From Strongylocentrotus droebachiensis (taxonomy: Eukaryota; Echinodermata; Echinoidea; Camarodonta; Strongylocentrotidae), in assembly GCA_035222895.1 (NCBI GenBank), contig JAVYIG010000874.1, positions 124,001 to 188,000 of the forward strand: DNA of 64,000 nt, read 5' to 3'. Under the pieces are notes generated by a model, which was given only the letters and a program-made list of their open reading frames with translations, was not told the origin of the DNA and did no database searches. The position numbers and the translations under genes are program-made. Positions 43,724 to 56,570 of this stretch are shown here, piece after piece. The stretch's first letter is position 1; each line of letters opens with the position of its first letter.

Positions 43724-45434
43724 TAAATACATTTCAATATAAAACTAGTTCTGTCAACGTTATTTAAGCCTATTTGTGTTTGATTATTTTGTTTTCGCTA
43801 CTTTGAGATTAATTGAATATATTCGTACCGTTTTTATTGATGCATTGACATAGTATCAGTTTTTGTTTCTATGATGATGTTTTTTTAATATTTTCTACAT
43901 TTTATATGCTTTGTCGTTGCATTTGTATGTTTCCAAGCTATTCTTCATGATAATTTATATTATATTTGCTTATCTGTTTGTTTATAATTTCATCAATACT
44001 GTCATCGGGAATGCAGCCTTGTATGGATATTAAAATCTTTGAATAAATACACATATAAAGACAAATTTGTAACAGTGATTATTGAATACAAGTATTGCTG
44101 CAAACTATACTTTCCGAAAAGAGGGAGAAGAAACGAATCACCGTTTAAAGATTCAAGATTTGTTAATACTCTACCGATAACAATGGTATGGAATTTATAG
44201 TAACTGGGTTTAGGTTTTTTTCCAGAGTTATTCGTGCCCCGAAAATGAGAGGTTTAAGTAGATTGTGTATGTGTGTTTTTGTTTTCTAAATCTTACGCAG
44301 CGTGTAAATACATTTGGTATTGGTCACGCAATTTGGAGTATTCTCACTTCGTTTTACAATTGACTTTAAAGGATAATCCTACCATAATTAAACAAGTATA
44401 ATAATCAGTATCAATAGCATGGGCAAATTTTTGACATTTTTTAAAACTCTGATCGTGCATGATAGTAAGTTTTAATATGTTCTTTGTTTTGTGTTCTGTT
44501 CTTTTGTTCTCGTTTTTCTGTATGTGTGTTTTTAGGGGTAGGCTTTTATATATTAAAAGAACTTCCCTCCTTTCTGCCTATCCCAAATGCTCTTATAAAT
44601 TGCCATTGTATTTGTTGTCACTTTCTTTCTTTTTTGTTATAACTCCATTCTGTATCTGTATGTTTTAAATGTTTTTATGAAGAGTGTTGAATAAACTTTG
44701 AATTGAAACTTTGAATTGAATAATTAACAACTGCTCTCAAGAATGCAAAAATATCCGACAAGTAGACAGGTACATTTTTTAATAAAATTGGAAAAAACTA
44801 TTACAAAATAAAGATTAACAAATTGCAATTGCTATACGAATGGGCATTTTAGATTGGCTGCTTCGCTAACGTCACTTCAATTGTAGTGCCGAACAACTTT
44901 GCCATTAATTATCATCGCAAAACATTACTGAAATGCTATGTTCATCAATACGTATCTAACACAGTTAGGGTCTCTTTTTTAGGGGTCGAATAATATTCGA
45001 TACACAATACATTTTAGTAGTGCCCCCAAGGAAGATGGCACTTCTGAGAAAAACATATTCATACTTTTTTACACAGCAAATGGGAATAACAAATTGCTCA
45101 TCTAAGATTCGCATATTTAGTTCATATAGACCCTGTTCCGATGATGCGGAGGCATAATGTGTATAATAATCAAATCTATGTGATGATTCAGTTGGACAGC
45201 GCCCTCTCCATCGTCATGTTATCAATTTAATGTCATGTTGTGTACATGTGGAGTTTTCGTGTGAGACAAATAATGTACATTTACATTAAATGGGTCATTT
45301 AATTGTATTAATATTTCTCTCTTCTCTCCCGTATCTTAGAAATTAATTTAATGTCTATCGTTGAAAACCTAATAACAATTAATCTAAAAGGCTTTGTAAA
45401 AAGGAGGGATGTAGGAAATAATTTCGGGGAGCGA
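43724..45434. repeat. Module X, copy 2 with LINE-tail insertion (unit 2)
   Basis: Counterpart of 9690-11400; the 328-bp insertion lies at 44392-44719. Confidence 0.65.
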
Positions 45435-45968
45435 CCCCCTTTCGTATAAAGAAAAGTGATCGATATCATATTCATTGAGGGATAGGGATACACCCCTGCC
45501 CTTACACCCGAAGGTAGAGGCATAATCTAATTCCGATGAAAAATTGGAATAGGGAAAAATAACCCCTCTTATGATGATGCTTAATTCGCCACTAGTAAGC
45601 AAACAAATCATGTACCTTGGGGAGAATGCGTTGTTTGGGGCTTCTTTCTCTTTCCCGTCCATTTCTGACACACCCTTATTCACCACAGACACGTCTCGTA
45701 TGCCACTTATACTTCTTTTTCTTTTCTTTTTTGATGAGATAGTCACCTGCCAGTGATCATGTAGGGAGGTATAATCCCTCCTGGCCAAACTAGGGAAGAT
45801 AGGCTTTAATGTGAAATTTAAAATAATAATGTATTTATACTGTCTTTGTTCATGAGTTTGTCAGCATGTTGTCCACATGGGCGTCAATCATGGGGTGGAC
45901 AGGGAGACATGTCCCCCTTAAAAAAAAATCAAATGTGGGAAACACAATATCACATTCCCCCCCCCCCC

Positions 45969-46147
45969 CCCCCCATGTTTTTGACTTTCTTTATCAACAT
46001 GTCTACTACTGTGAATAAACCAGGCCGGTTGGCCATATTCAATAAAAGGGAGAACAAGGCTAATGTACACAAACATCAGTCTAGACATCTTGGTGGGAAT
46101 CCTTTGTTGTTTGAAGGCAGGAAGTCCTTTGTGCGTGAACATGGGAA
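45969..46147 (-). pseudogene. LINE reverse transcriptase relic (unit 2)
   Basis: Counterpart of 11935-12110, with the LVLPFIEYGQPAWF block. The adjoining poly-C run is longer here. Confidence 0.35.
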
Positions 46148-46688
46148 GAAACACATAGCAAGAAAATAAAAATAATACAAAAGCAAACACGTATTTTTTG
46201 TTTGTCGCCTACAAAAGTGAATACACATATTGTTCGTGTACAAATTTTACTAAAAATTTCTTCTCGGCATTGCACTTTGATTAAAAAAAAATATTAAACA
46301 AACAAGTTTAAAGCCATTTACCTTTTCCATCAAGACTCAAGGAAAGATTCGTGTGAAATGAACTAGAAAATAAAAAATTTAAATTAACATTGCGGGGACA
46401 GGGGGGGGGGGGGTCAAAATGCTTTTTTAGTCATAAGAGAGTTAAAGGCTATCTGAGAGGCTTATTGTTTCTAAATTCATTTTTCATGGACCTTTTTTTA
46501 ATGCAATGACATTTCATGTGTAGGCCTATATCTTATTTGAAAAAATAAAACGATAACATAGAAAACATTTTGAAATGCGTAATCAGTACTTGCAATTGTA
46601 TATCATTGGTAGATTAGGATAGACATGATCTAAAGAGATTATATTTAAATATACTTTCAGTTTGAATTCAGTTTGTTCAAAACATAAT

Positions 46689-47083
46689 TTAAAAATAAAG
46701 GTGAGTTCTGGTAAAAAAAAAAAAAAAAATTATCACCGAATTAAACGAAAATTACACTGAATGTTCAAGATTACAAATAAATGTCATTTGCCAAACAATT
46801 TTGGTAGAAAATGTATAATGGCTGAGTAATGAGCACAGAAAGATTAGGAAATCAAGGTTAGTTAGTAGCCCTGACACCATTTGTGTAGTCCCATATACAT
46901 CTTTCTGTGTACAGTGCTTGTTACTTTACCAAGACTGGGCCAAATTTATTATGATTTTAATGACTCCAGAACTTTGCAGTACACATATATACTTACATGC
47001 TACATGATCAACTTTTTCTAATCCATTCCACACCTTTTCTTTCACAATGCGATCGAATGACTAGAACTCGCCTTTATCTTTAA
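46689..47083. mobile_element. TTAA-flanked MITE, family A, copy 2 (unit 2)
   Basis: Counterpart of 12658-13052. The flanking poly-G run (about 46402-46413) is shorter than in unit 1. Confidence 0.85.
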
Positions 47084-48180
47084 CCAGGTGTTTAAGAAAT
47101 GATTGCTAACAAACATGACAAACTATATTCTTGAACTCGAATGGTTTAGCCCGCAACTTCCGAGTTTTGCTCTGATCGAATGTTTTGAGCTCGCTACAAA
47201 ATGGTACTCAGCAGCTTTTAACCCATATTATTCTAGCCACTCTGGTTAACATTGTCTACCACAAACTCCGAGATTTCAAATATAAAACATGATTATCGCC
47301 GAGTTGTAACGTTTCAACTTACTGATCTGAATTGTGGATTCACTAATATCAGGAGCTTTTTCATAATCTATCTCTCTATTTCAAGTGAAGATGTGTAAAC
47401 TGAAGATGATTTTCTTTATCGTTAATATGAGGTTGACTGAGCATCTTGTAGACATTTAATTAATGATATATGGAATGTTATCATACTAACCGGTATGGTA
47501 AATGGATGTTACCTTGTATATCATTGTGAGAGCTTTCAGAGTTATCATAATATTCTATATGTAGATGGTCACTTAATACTCACTTACATCCATTTTATTT
47601 ATACTTTATATAATATTGTATATAGTTTCATTTCTAAAAATTACAGCCATGACTTACAAGTTGCCATTTTTGTTTTGTAACAATGGATGGACATATCTTA
47701 AAATATACCAAAACAGTGTACTAAATGTTATGTTTAATACTAGTTATATATAATAAGACATGTACATATAGTAACTAATTTTTAAACCTAACTGTTGTTA
47801 TCAAGATACTCCATTGAATCATTTCACATAACAATTAAAATCATACAAACGTGTATAGGAAATGTGTCTTCAAGTCTTTGTAATAGCGACATAAGATATT
47901 CCCCTTTCAAGAAAAAAATATCCGTTGGATCTAGTTAATGATTTTCTGTCAAATATTACTAGAAAGTATGCACCATAATTCTCGCCAAATGAGTTTGAAG
48001 ATGCAATTTTCTTTCGACTTGGTTCGGTGAGTGTATTGTGTGTGTGTGGGTGTGTGTTGGTGTGTAGCGAATGATGAATATGCACGTAGGTGTGTGATGT
48101 ATGGTGAAGTGGAAACAATTGTAACTTTTTCAATAAAGGAAAAAAAGCATGAGAAATAGAATACGAAAGAGCACATTATC

Positions 48181-48546
48181 TACCCCCTGGACAACAACCC
48201 CCGGATAACCACCCCAGTCAACTACCCACTAGGACAACTATCCCCTAGGGCAACCACCCTCTAGGACGACTACCCTCCGGGACAACTACCCCCAGATAAC
48301 TACCCCCTAGGATAACTCCCTCCTAGGATAACTCCCCCTAGGACAACTACCCCTCGGACAACTACCCCCAGATAACTCCCCCTAGGGTAGTTAACCGGGG
48401 GGTAGTTATCCTAGAGGATGGTTGTCGTGGGGGTATTTGTCCGGGGGTTAGTTGTCCTAGGGGGTAGTTATCTGGGGGTGGTTGTCCAAGATGGTAGTTG
48501 TCTGGGGGTAGTTGTCCGGGCGTGGATGTCCAGGGGTAGGTGTTGA
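48181..48546. repeat. Inverted C-rich/G-rich arrays (unit 2)
   Basis: Counterpart of 14150-14515 with no visible change, which is notable for such a hairpin-prone block. Confidence 0.85.
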
Positions 48547-48758
48547 AATCAATTGTGTTGATATTTTGAGATAAGAGTTTTTGTAGGAGATACTTTAAAA
48601 TAATAGAGAGATCAACAATGCCTTATTGAATTTGGTAAGATCCAAACATCCATGATGACTTACTGACTAAAATGAGTTTAGGATTTTCGAAGTGATAATC
48701 TTTTGAACGACGGGAGGGATATATGTGAATGTTTGAGTTAAACTGTAAATGTTGTGAA

Positions 48759-48930
48759 ATAGGGATAGGAATTGGTTTTGCTGAAGTACATTTTAATCAC
48801 CACAGTCATAATCACTACATTATGACAAATGTATTAATTTTTGCTTTCTTGTCATGTGGTTTAACGGGATCGAGAAGAATATGGTTGTTTGCTTTTCATC
48901 TAGACAACGAAGGGTGCCCCATTGCAGCCC
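48759..48930 (+). pseudogene. Decayed exons 3-4 (unit 2)
   Basis: Counterpart of 14728-14899 (RRIWLFAFHLDNEG). Confidence 0.6.
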
Positions 48931-49315
48931 TTTTCCCCTTGCTTACATGATATTGCGTCAAATGGTGTAGCATTCAAGAAACATTCACGCCTTAATTAAG
49001 ACCTCCCTTCGATTTCCCAAAGTGGATGAAACTCTTTTTCGAAGGGGGGTGTACACATTAATAAACGTGTACAAAATCAATCTTACAACAAGAATTCGTC
49101 CAAAAAAGCAATTGGTGAGGTAAATTTCAATATAAATTCAGAATAAAAGCGGCACGTTTATTATTGATTCCTGTTACAAAGAGATTATACAAATAAAAAT
49201 AAATCGTTGACATTCATACCGGATCCTACGACTATAGACTCTACAGGAACAGATCGTGTTTACTAGTGCACAACAGGGTGTCTAAACTCTGAGACTCTGC
49301 AGAATGCACAGTCTT

Positions 49316-50612
49316 ACCAGGAAGCTGTAATGAATGGAGATCCCGTCCAAGAGGCCCCTTTGAAGTCATCCGTGGCACCGCGCGTCTTTTGTTCCCCTAC
49401 CGTAATCCCCTTAACCCCCCTCCGAAACCGTACAGCTCCCTAGTAGCATTGACAACTTCTAACCCTCATCCAATAAATGCGCAAACATATAACACACATT
49501 TGTTTAGTTCTTTAGGAAGAAAAACCTTAAGACTACCTTCCTAGCTACGTACAAATTTCGGAAATTTTCGGAAAATGTCAATAATTGGATTAGAAAATCA
49601 TGATGATAAAAACCTTACATTCGCTCTAACTCACGATTTCCTTGGTCGATTTCGCTGCCGCTGGTTGGCATGGCTATGTCTACAGAAGAGCTATCCGAGC
49701 ACGAAAAAAAGCATTTGATAACAAATACAAAGTTGCTTTGGCCATATGTTTTCGGTATTTTATATGTTATAGCTAAATACATCTTCACTGATCATGACCT
49801 AATTTTTGCGGTGGCACGCATGACCACTAAGCTCGATGCCTGCATATTTTTACGACCGAGTGAATAGAGAACTTGGGAAAGCAGATGGCGTTGCGTAACA
49901 TTTTGTAATATGTGGAATGCCAGAGGGGAACTGTGCATTGAGAAGAATAGCTGTTGATGGATTTGAAGGCTGGAGAGGGTTACCTTTCTTTGTGTTAATC
50001 CAAGTTAAAGGGATAGTTTACTTCTGTTTTCAGACCGCAAATGCCTTCAAAGTGCATTGCTCTTATTCTTATCTATGACATTTCTAGCGTCCTTTTAGAA
50101 CCTAAAATTGCTATGAAGGTAATTTTTAGACCCCAAAATGTGTTAAATTTAGCTAATACAATCATACCAATTAAGCTCCACTTTCAAAAAAATACGGTGA
50201 CCGTTAATTAATTATTTAATTACAAATAACAATACATGGGCCGACTGGTTGTGCGTAATATAACCAGCACGAAAAGGCCAACAAAAAAGCCAACATCGGC
50301 ATTGGCTTAAATACTACGTAAAAGGGCGCTATTTCGTTTTTCAACGGGTTTTTCGAATTGTCTAAAATTTGTGGTGGTACACAAGTATTAGAAATCGTTA
50401 TTTTTATGGATATTTCAGCCGTCTCTGAACCAATTTTGATTAAACAAAGATGAATTTGTCATTTAAATTGTATGTTCTTTCAAATTTGGCACTGAGTTTT
50501 CATTATCTCACAACAAATTATTTTGTGTAGCGCCCTCTGCCTTTAATCTTGAATATTTTTCCCTCGGGAAAATCTTTCGAGACGGTATCTCCATTCATTA
50601 CAGCTTCCTGGT
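49316..50612. mobile_element. TIR element with nested family B MITE (unit 2)
   Basis: Counterpart of 15285-16581; the nested MITE is at 50005-50546. Confidence 0.65.
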
Positions 50613-50772
50613 CTTACTGTATTACATTGGTTCATTACTACCACTTCCCCTGAGGCTGACCAGGAAGCAGTTGACAGAGCTATGCCTGGCTTAAACGTAT
50701 ATAATTATGCAAAAAGGTGTTTGCATGCAGACAACAGTGACTCTATGATTTCATGCCTATTATAGTTCTGGG

Positions 50773-52497
50773 ATGCTATTCATGAAAATATTCAAAGGGA
50801 GAAAACTTTGCAAGAATAATACACAACCGTTGACATAAAAGGTGCTGTTATGTAAACGTTTTGTTTCCTGGTTGATGTTTGCAGAGTCAGAGAGAGAGAG
50901 AGAGAGAGAAGTTTGAGATAAAGAACTGTGAAGTTTTGTAAGAATAAAAAAGGAAATAGTTTGACACGATCTGGTTGAAGATTGCATGCACTGCTTATAG
51001 AGATCATCGGATAGGACTCTTTTAAACTACATGTTTGTATTTTAATCTTCTTAATATGAAGGCACTTTGATGATTTGTTAACTATACTATTCTCCCAAAT
51101 TGACATTCAAAGAATGACAAAAATCACATTGTAATTGTCAATTTTCCTTTAAGTCTTTCAATTATTCTGAATGTCGACATACTTCATGAGGTAACAATGG
51201 TTATTGAGGTTGTTTTGCCTTGAACCACTCTGGAGCAATCCAAAATATAATCTTTCATTCCTTTATACTTCACTAACAACAACCCGGAAAAAGTGCAGAG
51301 GGACATTTTAATAGGAAACGGCAGGTATAATAATAATGCACTTCAGAAGAGTTGCCTTTCTGCTTATAAACAAATTAGATTCAATACTTGATCCAGTGTT
51401 ATTTTGTCAAACAGAAGTAAAGAGCGGAACGGCATGTATCAATAGTATGCTATTTATGAAAATATTCAAAGGGGAACAACTTTAGAAAAATAAACCACAA
51501 CTTTGACATAAAAGGTGCTCGTATGTAAACATTATGTTTCCTGGTTGATGTTTGCACAACTAGAGAGAGAGAGAAATAGGAGCTAGGGAGGGAGATAGAA
51601 AGAGAGAGAGAGAGAGAGATGTGCGAGAGCAACGTTCTTTTCGTTCCCCCTCCCCTCCCCACCTCCTTTTATCGTTATTACAAGGGTACCTCAAATGAAA
51701 CACTTTTCTTTTCTCTTCGTTATTGAATTTGTTTTGTTTTATCATGGGTCAGAAATTGTTCTGACTCGTATGTTTATGTATAGGCAAAGGATGAAACGAG
51801 AGAGAGAACTCAAAAAAGAAGAAACAGAAAAATGAATGTATATTGTGAAGTGTGTAATTATCAAAGAGAAATGAGATTGACTCAATTTGGTTGAAGATTG
51901 CATGCACTACATATATAAATCAGCAGATGTGATTCAGTTGTTCAACTACATGTAACACTTTGATGAATTTTGTACTATGTAAATGGGTACCTGGTAGGAA
52001 TTTATTCCTTGAAACGCAGCGCGCGTAACAGCTGCACTGCTAAAGCCACAGTAAGTATGCCGCATTATTGTAGAGCGCTTAGAGACTTCTAATAAAGTAA
52101 GTGTCAGGCGCTATATAAGCAAATATAATTATTATTATGTTATTCTCTCAAACTGATCTTCAAAGAATGAGAAAACTCACATTGTAATTGTCAATTTTCC
52201 CTTCAATCATTCTTTTTTGCTGAATAGCGACATACTTCATTAGGTACATATGGTTATTGCGGTTGTTTTGCCTTGAACCACCCTGGAGCAATGTTAATTT
52301 AAGTTTTCTTTCCTTTGTACTTTCCTCACAACATCCAAAACAGTGCAAAGGGACGGGTTTATTAGGGAACGGCAGGTATAAAAAATAATACACTTTAGAA
52401 GATTTGTTTTTCTATTTATAAACCAATTAGATACAATACTTTGATCCAGCGTTATTTTGTCAAAAAGAAGTGTAGAGCGGAACGGCGTGTATCAATT
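50773..52497. repeat. Local direct duplication with SINE-like insertion (unit 2)
   Basis: Counterpart of 16742-18466; the SINE-like insert is at about 51979-52138. Confidence 0.8.
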
Positions 52498-53316
52498 TAT
52501 CTGGTTGAATTCAGACCTGCGTTTTAAGTGTGCTTCAGTTAAAGGTACTGTGTCCCATTTACAGGCCACACAAATGAAAAGGTTAAATTCCAACGGCATT
52601 TGAAAAATAATACTAATTTAGAACTTCCCTGAAACAAAGGGGGGCTTGAAAATGTCTTTAAGTGGAAAATGTTTTTGCTGTTAGTAAGATAACATGAAGA
52701 GGTATTGTCGATTACTTTATACATGGAGTTATCTTTATGAATATAATTGTATTCGTCTATTCATTTGTTTCAATTTATTTATTTTCCTTCATTTTTTAAC
52801 GTAAATATGTTTGTGTGTATGGGTCTATTTATATATATATATTTATTTTTAATTGGCTAATCAGTTATTCAGTTATTCGTTTCTTTTTCTTTCTTTTTTA
52901 TCTAGTTGCTAATGTATTGTTATGTTTTCCCCTGCTCAGTTAACCGGCCTGTCGTCAATCATTTAATCCAATTTCAGTTTGATCTTGACGTCAAGCTGTT
53001 AAAGATACTATGTCTCTTTTGCAGCAAACATCAAATTATGTAGAACTTTGCAGGAATTATTAATATGTCATGTATGTCCTATCTGTGAAATTTAAACGTT
53101 AGCAGTGTCCTAATATTCAAATTATGCAAGGAAACCTGTTTATCTGTTAGACTTCACTGTCGACTCTATTGAGTGACTGACTGGCTTTGTCTTCTTCTTT
53201 GGTAATAACATACTAAATTGAGCTGTAAAGGGTACATGAGCATTTGTCTACATCAATAACTCACTTCTTGTAATGGTAAAAATTAAACTGATTGAATCGC
53301 TGTGCTCTCTCTTTCT

Positions 53317-54468
53317 CTAAGTGCCATATAGTTTGACTTTGGCGATCATGCTGTTCCACAACCCTCGGCTCCTAGCCTTCTGTATTAGTACCACTCCCAG
53401 TTCTTTCACTCCTCTCTCTTCCGACAATTTCTGCAGACTGTCCATCCAAAGTATCCTCCTTCTTCTCCTACTCCTTCTTCCCACAATTTTCCCCGTCAAA
53501 GCAAGGTTCTCTAGGCCTTCTTTACGTGTAATGTGACCCATGAACTTCAACTGCCTAGTCAACATCTCACGTATCATTTTCCTTTGCACTCCAGTTCGTG
53601 TAAGAACTTCCTCATTACTAACTTTGTCAGTCCAGGGGATTTTCATCATTCTTCTTAGAAACCACATTTCCCAACTTTCCAAACGCTTTTTAGTATCAGA
53701 GGCTAAAGTCCATGTTTCACTACCAAACATAAGTACTGGGTAGAGGTAACAATTCAATACCCTTATTCTGGTCCTCATACACATTGTTCGATTTGTCAGA
53801 ATTTTGCCTAACTTTGAAAATGCAGATTTAGCGAGAGCTATCCTTCTCTTGATCTCTGTCTCGCATCTGGCATCCTCGGTAATCATGCTGCCGAGGTAGT
53901 TAAATGAGGAGACTTGTTTAAAGAGAAGGTTGAGTTCTGGGAAGAGGTGAAAAATAATTTGTGAGCGTTACTCATTCTTATTATGCAAGTGTGGAAGAAC
54001 ATCAGATAAGACATGTTCCCTGAAAAGCATGGCTCTTCAAATGCCTTCATATTCTAAATATGCATGTAACATCGTAAAAATCGGGGGGCCTGCTTTTTAC
54101 GCCACGTGTTCGTGTAGTCCCATATACATATTTCTGTGTACAGTGTTTGTAACTTTACCAAGACTTTGCTAAATTTCTTATCATTTTGATGATTCCAGAA
54201 CCTTGCAATACACACAAATTCTTATATGCTAGATGATCAACCTTTTCTGGTCGGTTCTACACCGTTTCTTTCACAATGCAATCGCATGACCAGAACTCAA
54301 CTTCATCTTTAATAGTCTGTTCTTTCAGTTTCAAGTTACATTTTGGACTGCTCTTCTTGTGCAGCACAAAAAATACGACCACTTGGTACAATGGTCTGAA
54401 CATCAGACTATACTTACTGACTTGGTAGCACTTAAGTCGATTCGACAACTAATAGTCGTTATTTTCCC
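53317..54468 (-). mobile_element. LINE fragment split by a family A MITE (unit 2)
   Basis: Counterpart of 19286-20437; the MITE is at 53918-54312. The family D repeat follows at 54471-54643. Confidence 0.8.
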
Positions 54469-54643
54469 ACTTAAAGGCATCGTATCACAATGTTAAATCT
54501 GAGATGCACGGCCCTACGTGTTATCAGTGTCTGTGATTTGGTGTAATATTGAATCCTTAGAAGAAAAAAACGCTTTAAAATGATCAAGAAGTGTCTCAAC
54601 AAAATAAAAACCTTTAAGTGACCGGTTTTACCATACTCGTTGC

Positions 54644-55056
54644 CGCATTATGTGTCCAAGCCATTTCTTCTGTCTCTCTCTAATCTTTAGAAGCAGCACC
54701 CGCTTTTCTTGATCTTGATGCAATACCTCTTTATTCAAAACTTTGTCCCTCCAAGACACACCTAGTAATTTGCGCCAGCACCACATTTCGACCGCCTCCA
54801 ATTGCTGCATATCCTTTTTGGCGAATGTCCACGTCTCTACCCCATACAACAGTACACTTCATACTAGAGACTTCACAAGACGCTTTCTCAAACTAAGGTC
54901 AATATTTTGGCTCATCAGGATATGTTGTCGTTGAAAGAAGGCAGATTTTGCCAGTTCTGAGCGGCAAGTTGACTTCTTTGGCAGACTTGCCTTCCTCAGT
55001 CAGCACACTGCCTAGATACTTGAAGTGGTTCATTTGCACTAGTCTGTCCATCTTAA
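54644..55056 (-). mobile_element. Second LINE fragment (unit 2)
   Basis: Counterpart of 20613-21025, with the YGVETWTFAKKD block and the same breaks. Confidence 0.75.
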
Positions 55057-55060
55057 TCAC

Positions 55061-55718
55061 TCATGCGTAAAAATATGCATTAAATGAGTTACATCAGATG
55101 ACAGAGGAGGATCTCAGCGTTCCAAATATGTTTTATTTATCAATTATAATTGTGATTAAAGGTAATACAAAGTTTTGGGACATTTTGAAAATTGGGTGGA
55201 TAGTGAATCTTTATAATTTTGTTATATTTGGATGCCCCTGTGGATGTATTATAAGCACTAAAAAAATTAGCTCCTAAAACACTTCTGTTTTCGAGAAAAA
55301 TTGAATATAACAATTTACCGGTGCTCCCGGTAAATTTTGATAAATTTCAAATAGCGCCTATGGCCGTACAATGGTAGCTGCGACCATGAAAATCTCAGAA
55401 TATGTAGTTGTGATACATAATTTCCAAACGGGAATAGCTAATCGGTCGATTTTAGTCAAGAAACATTGTTTCATAGCTAAATTAATATCTTGACCTTGAG
55501 AGGGAGCTATACAACATAAGAGTTTATTATTTATAATTTCACAAATTTAGACTCGATTTCAACCGCGACAGCGATCAATGAACATTGTAGGAACGCATGT
55601 GCTTCCGAAATTGTTAATTTGAACAAAATTCATGACCTCATACCAAAACTTTGTATTACCTTTAAGTTATGATAAAACATCGTTAATTCTCGGTTTCGTT
55701 TTTTCCGGGACGCACTGT
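55061..55718. mobile_element. CAGTGCGTCCC element with nested family C MITE (unit 2)
   Basis: Counterpart of 21030-21687; the MITE is at 55156-55665. Confidence 0.65.
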
Positions 55719-56291
55719 ATATATTTCGAGAGAGAGGGGGATTTGTGTCAACTGTAATCGAGCTTATCCGTGTTTGAACATAAATTGTGTATATTTGAAT
55801 CGATTTCATTGATACATTGACATAGTATCGAATTTTGTATCTATGATTTTGTATTTTATTCACAATTTTGACATTGTATATGCTTTATCGTTCCATTCCT
55901 TTAGTTCCAAAATAATGATCATTCATATTTTATTTGTTTATTTCATCAATATTTTCACCGTAAGTGCAGCCTTGAATGATTTCTTAAAAGCTTTTGCTGC
56001 ATCCCCTGCTGTGTATGTCTCTTGTGAATAGAAATGTGAATAAATCCACATACAAAAAACAAATATGTCATAGTGAATAGTGAATGCATGACTTCCCTGA
56101 AAAAGGTGTCACTGCAAATAAATACTTTCCGAAAAGAAGAAGAAGGGGGAAAACACAGTTTTAACAGTCAAGCTCACGTTAACGATTACAATGGTACGTA
56201 ATCTATACTAACATGGTTCAATTTTGTCAGAGTTATTCGTCCTCCTAAAATGAAAGGTAGGTTTATTGTGCCTGTGGTGTTTTTTTTCCGG
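55719..56291. repeat. Module X, copy 3 (unit 2)
   Basis: Counterpart of 21688-22260. Confidence 0.65.
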
Positions 56292-56570
56292 CGAGTGAAA
56301 AAAAGATATTGTATGAATATGAGATTCTGCATAAATGTTTTTGATCCTGATTCACAGAATAAACATTCGCATGCACTGATGCAAGGTAGCTAGGCCTACC
56401 CCTTTCTTCCCATTGGTCGATGTGTTATCTAGCAGTGATTGCAACATCAATCAATGCGCACAACTTGAAAACTGGCTTGTCAATTGTGTTGGTACACTCA
56501 CACTGTGAAGTTAAACTTGCAACACTTCATCTTCGACTTTCAAAATAAGAGCATAGAAGCATAACTCACT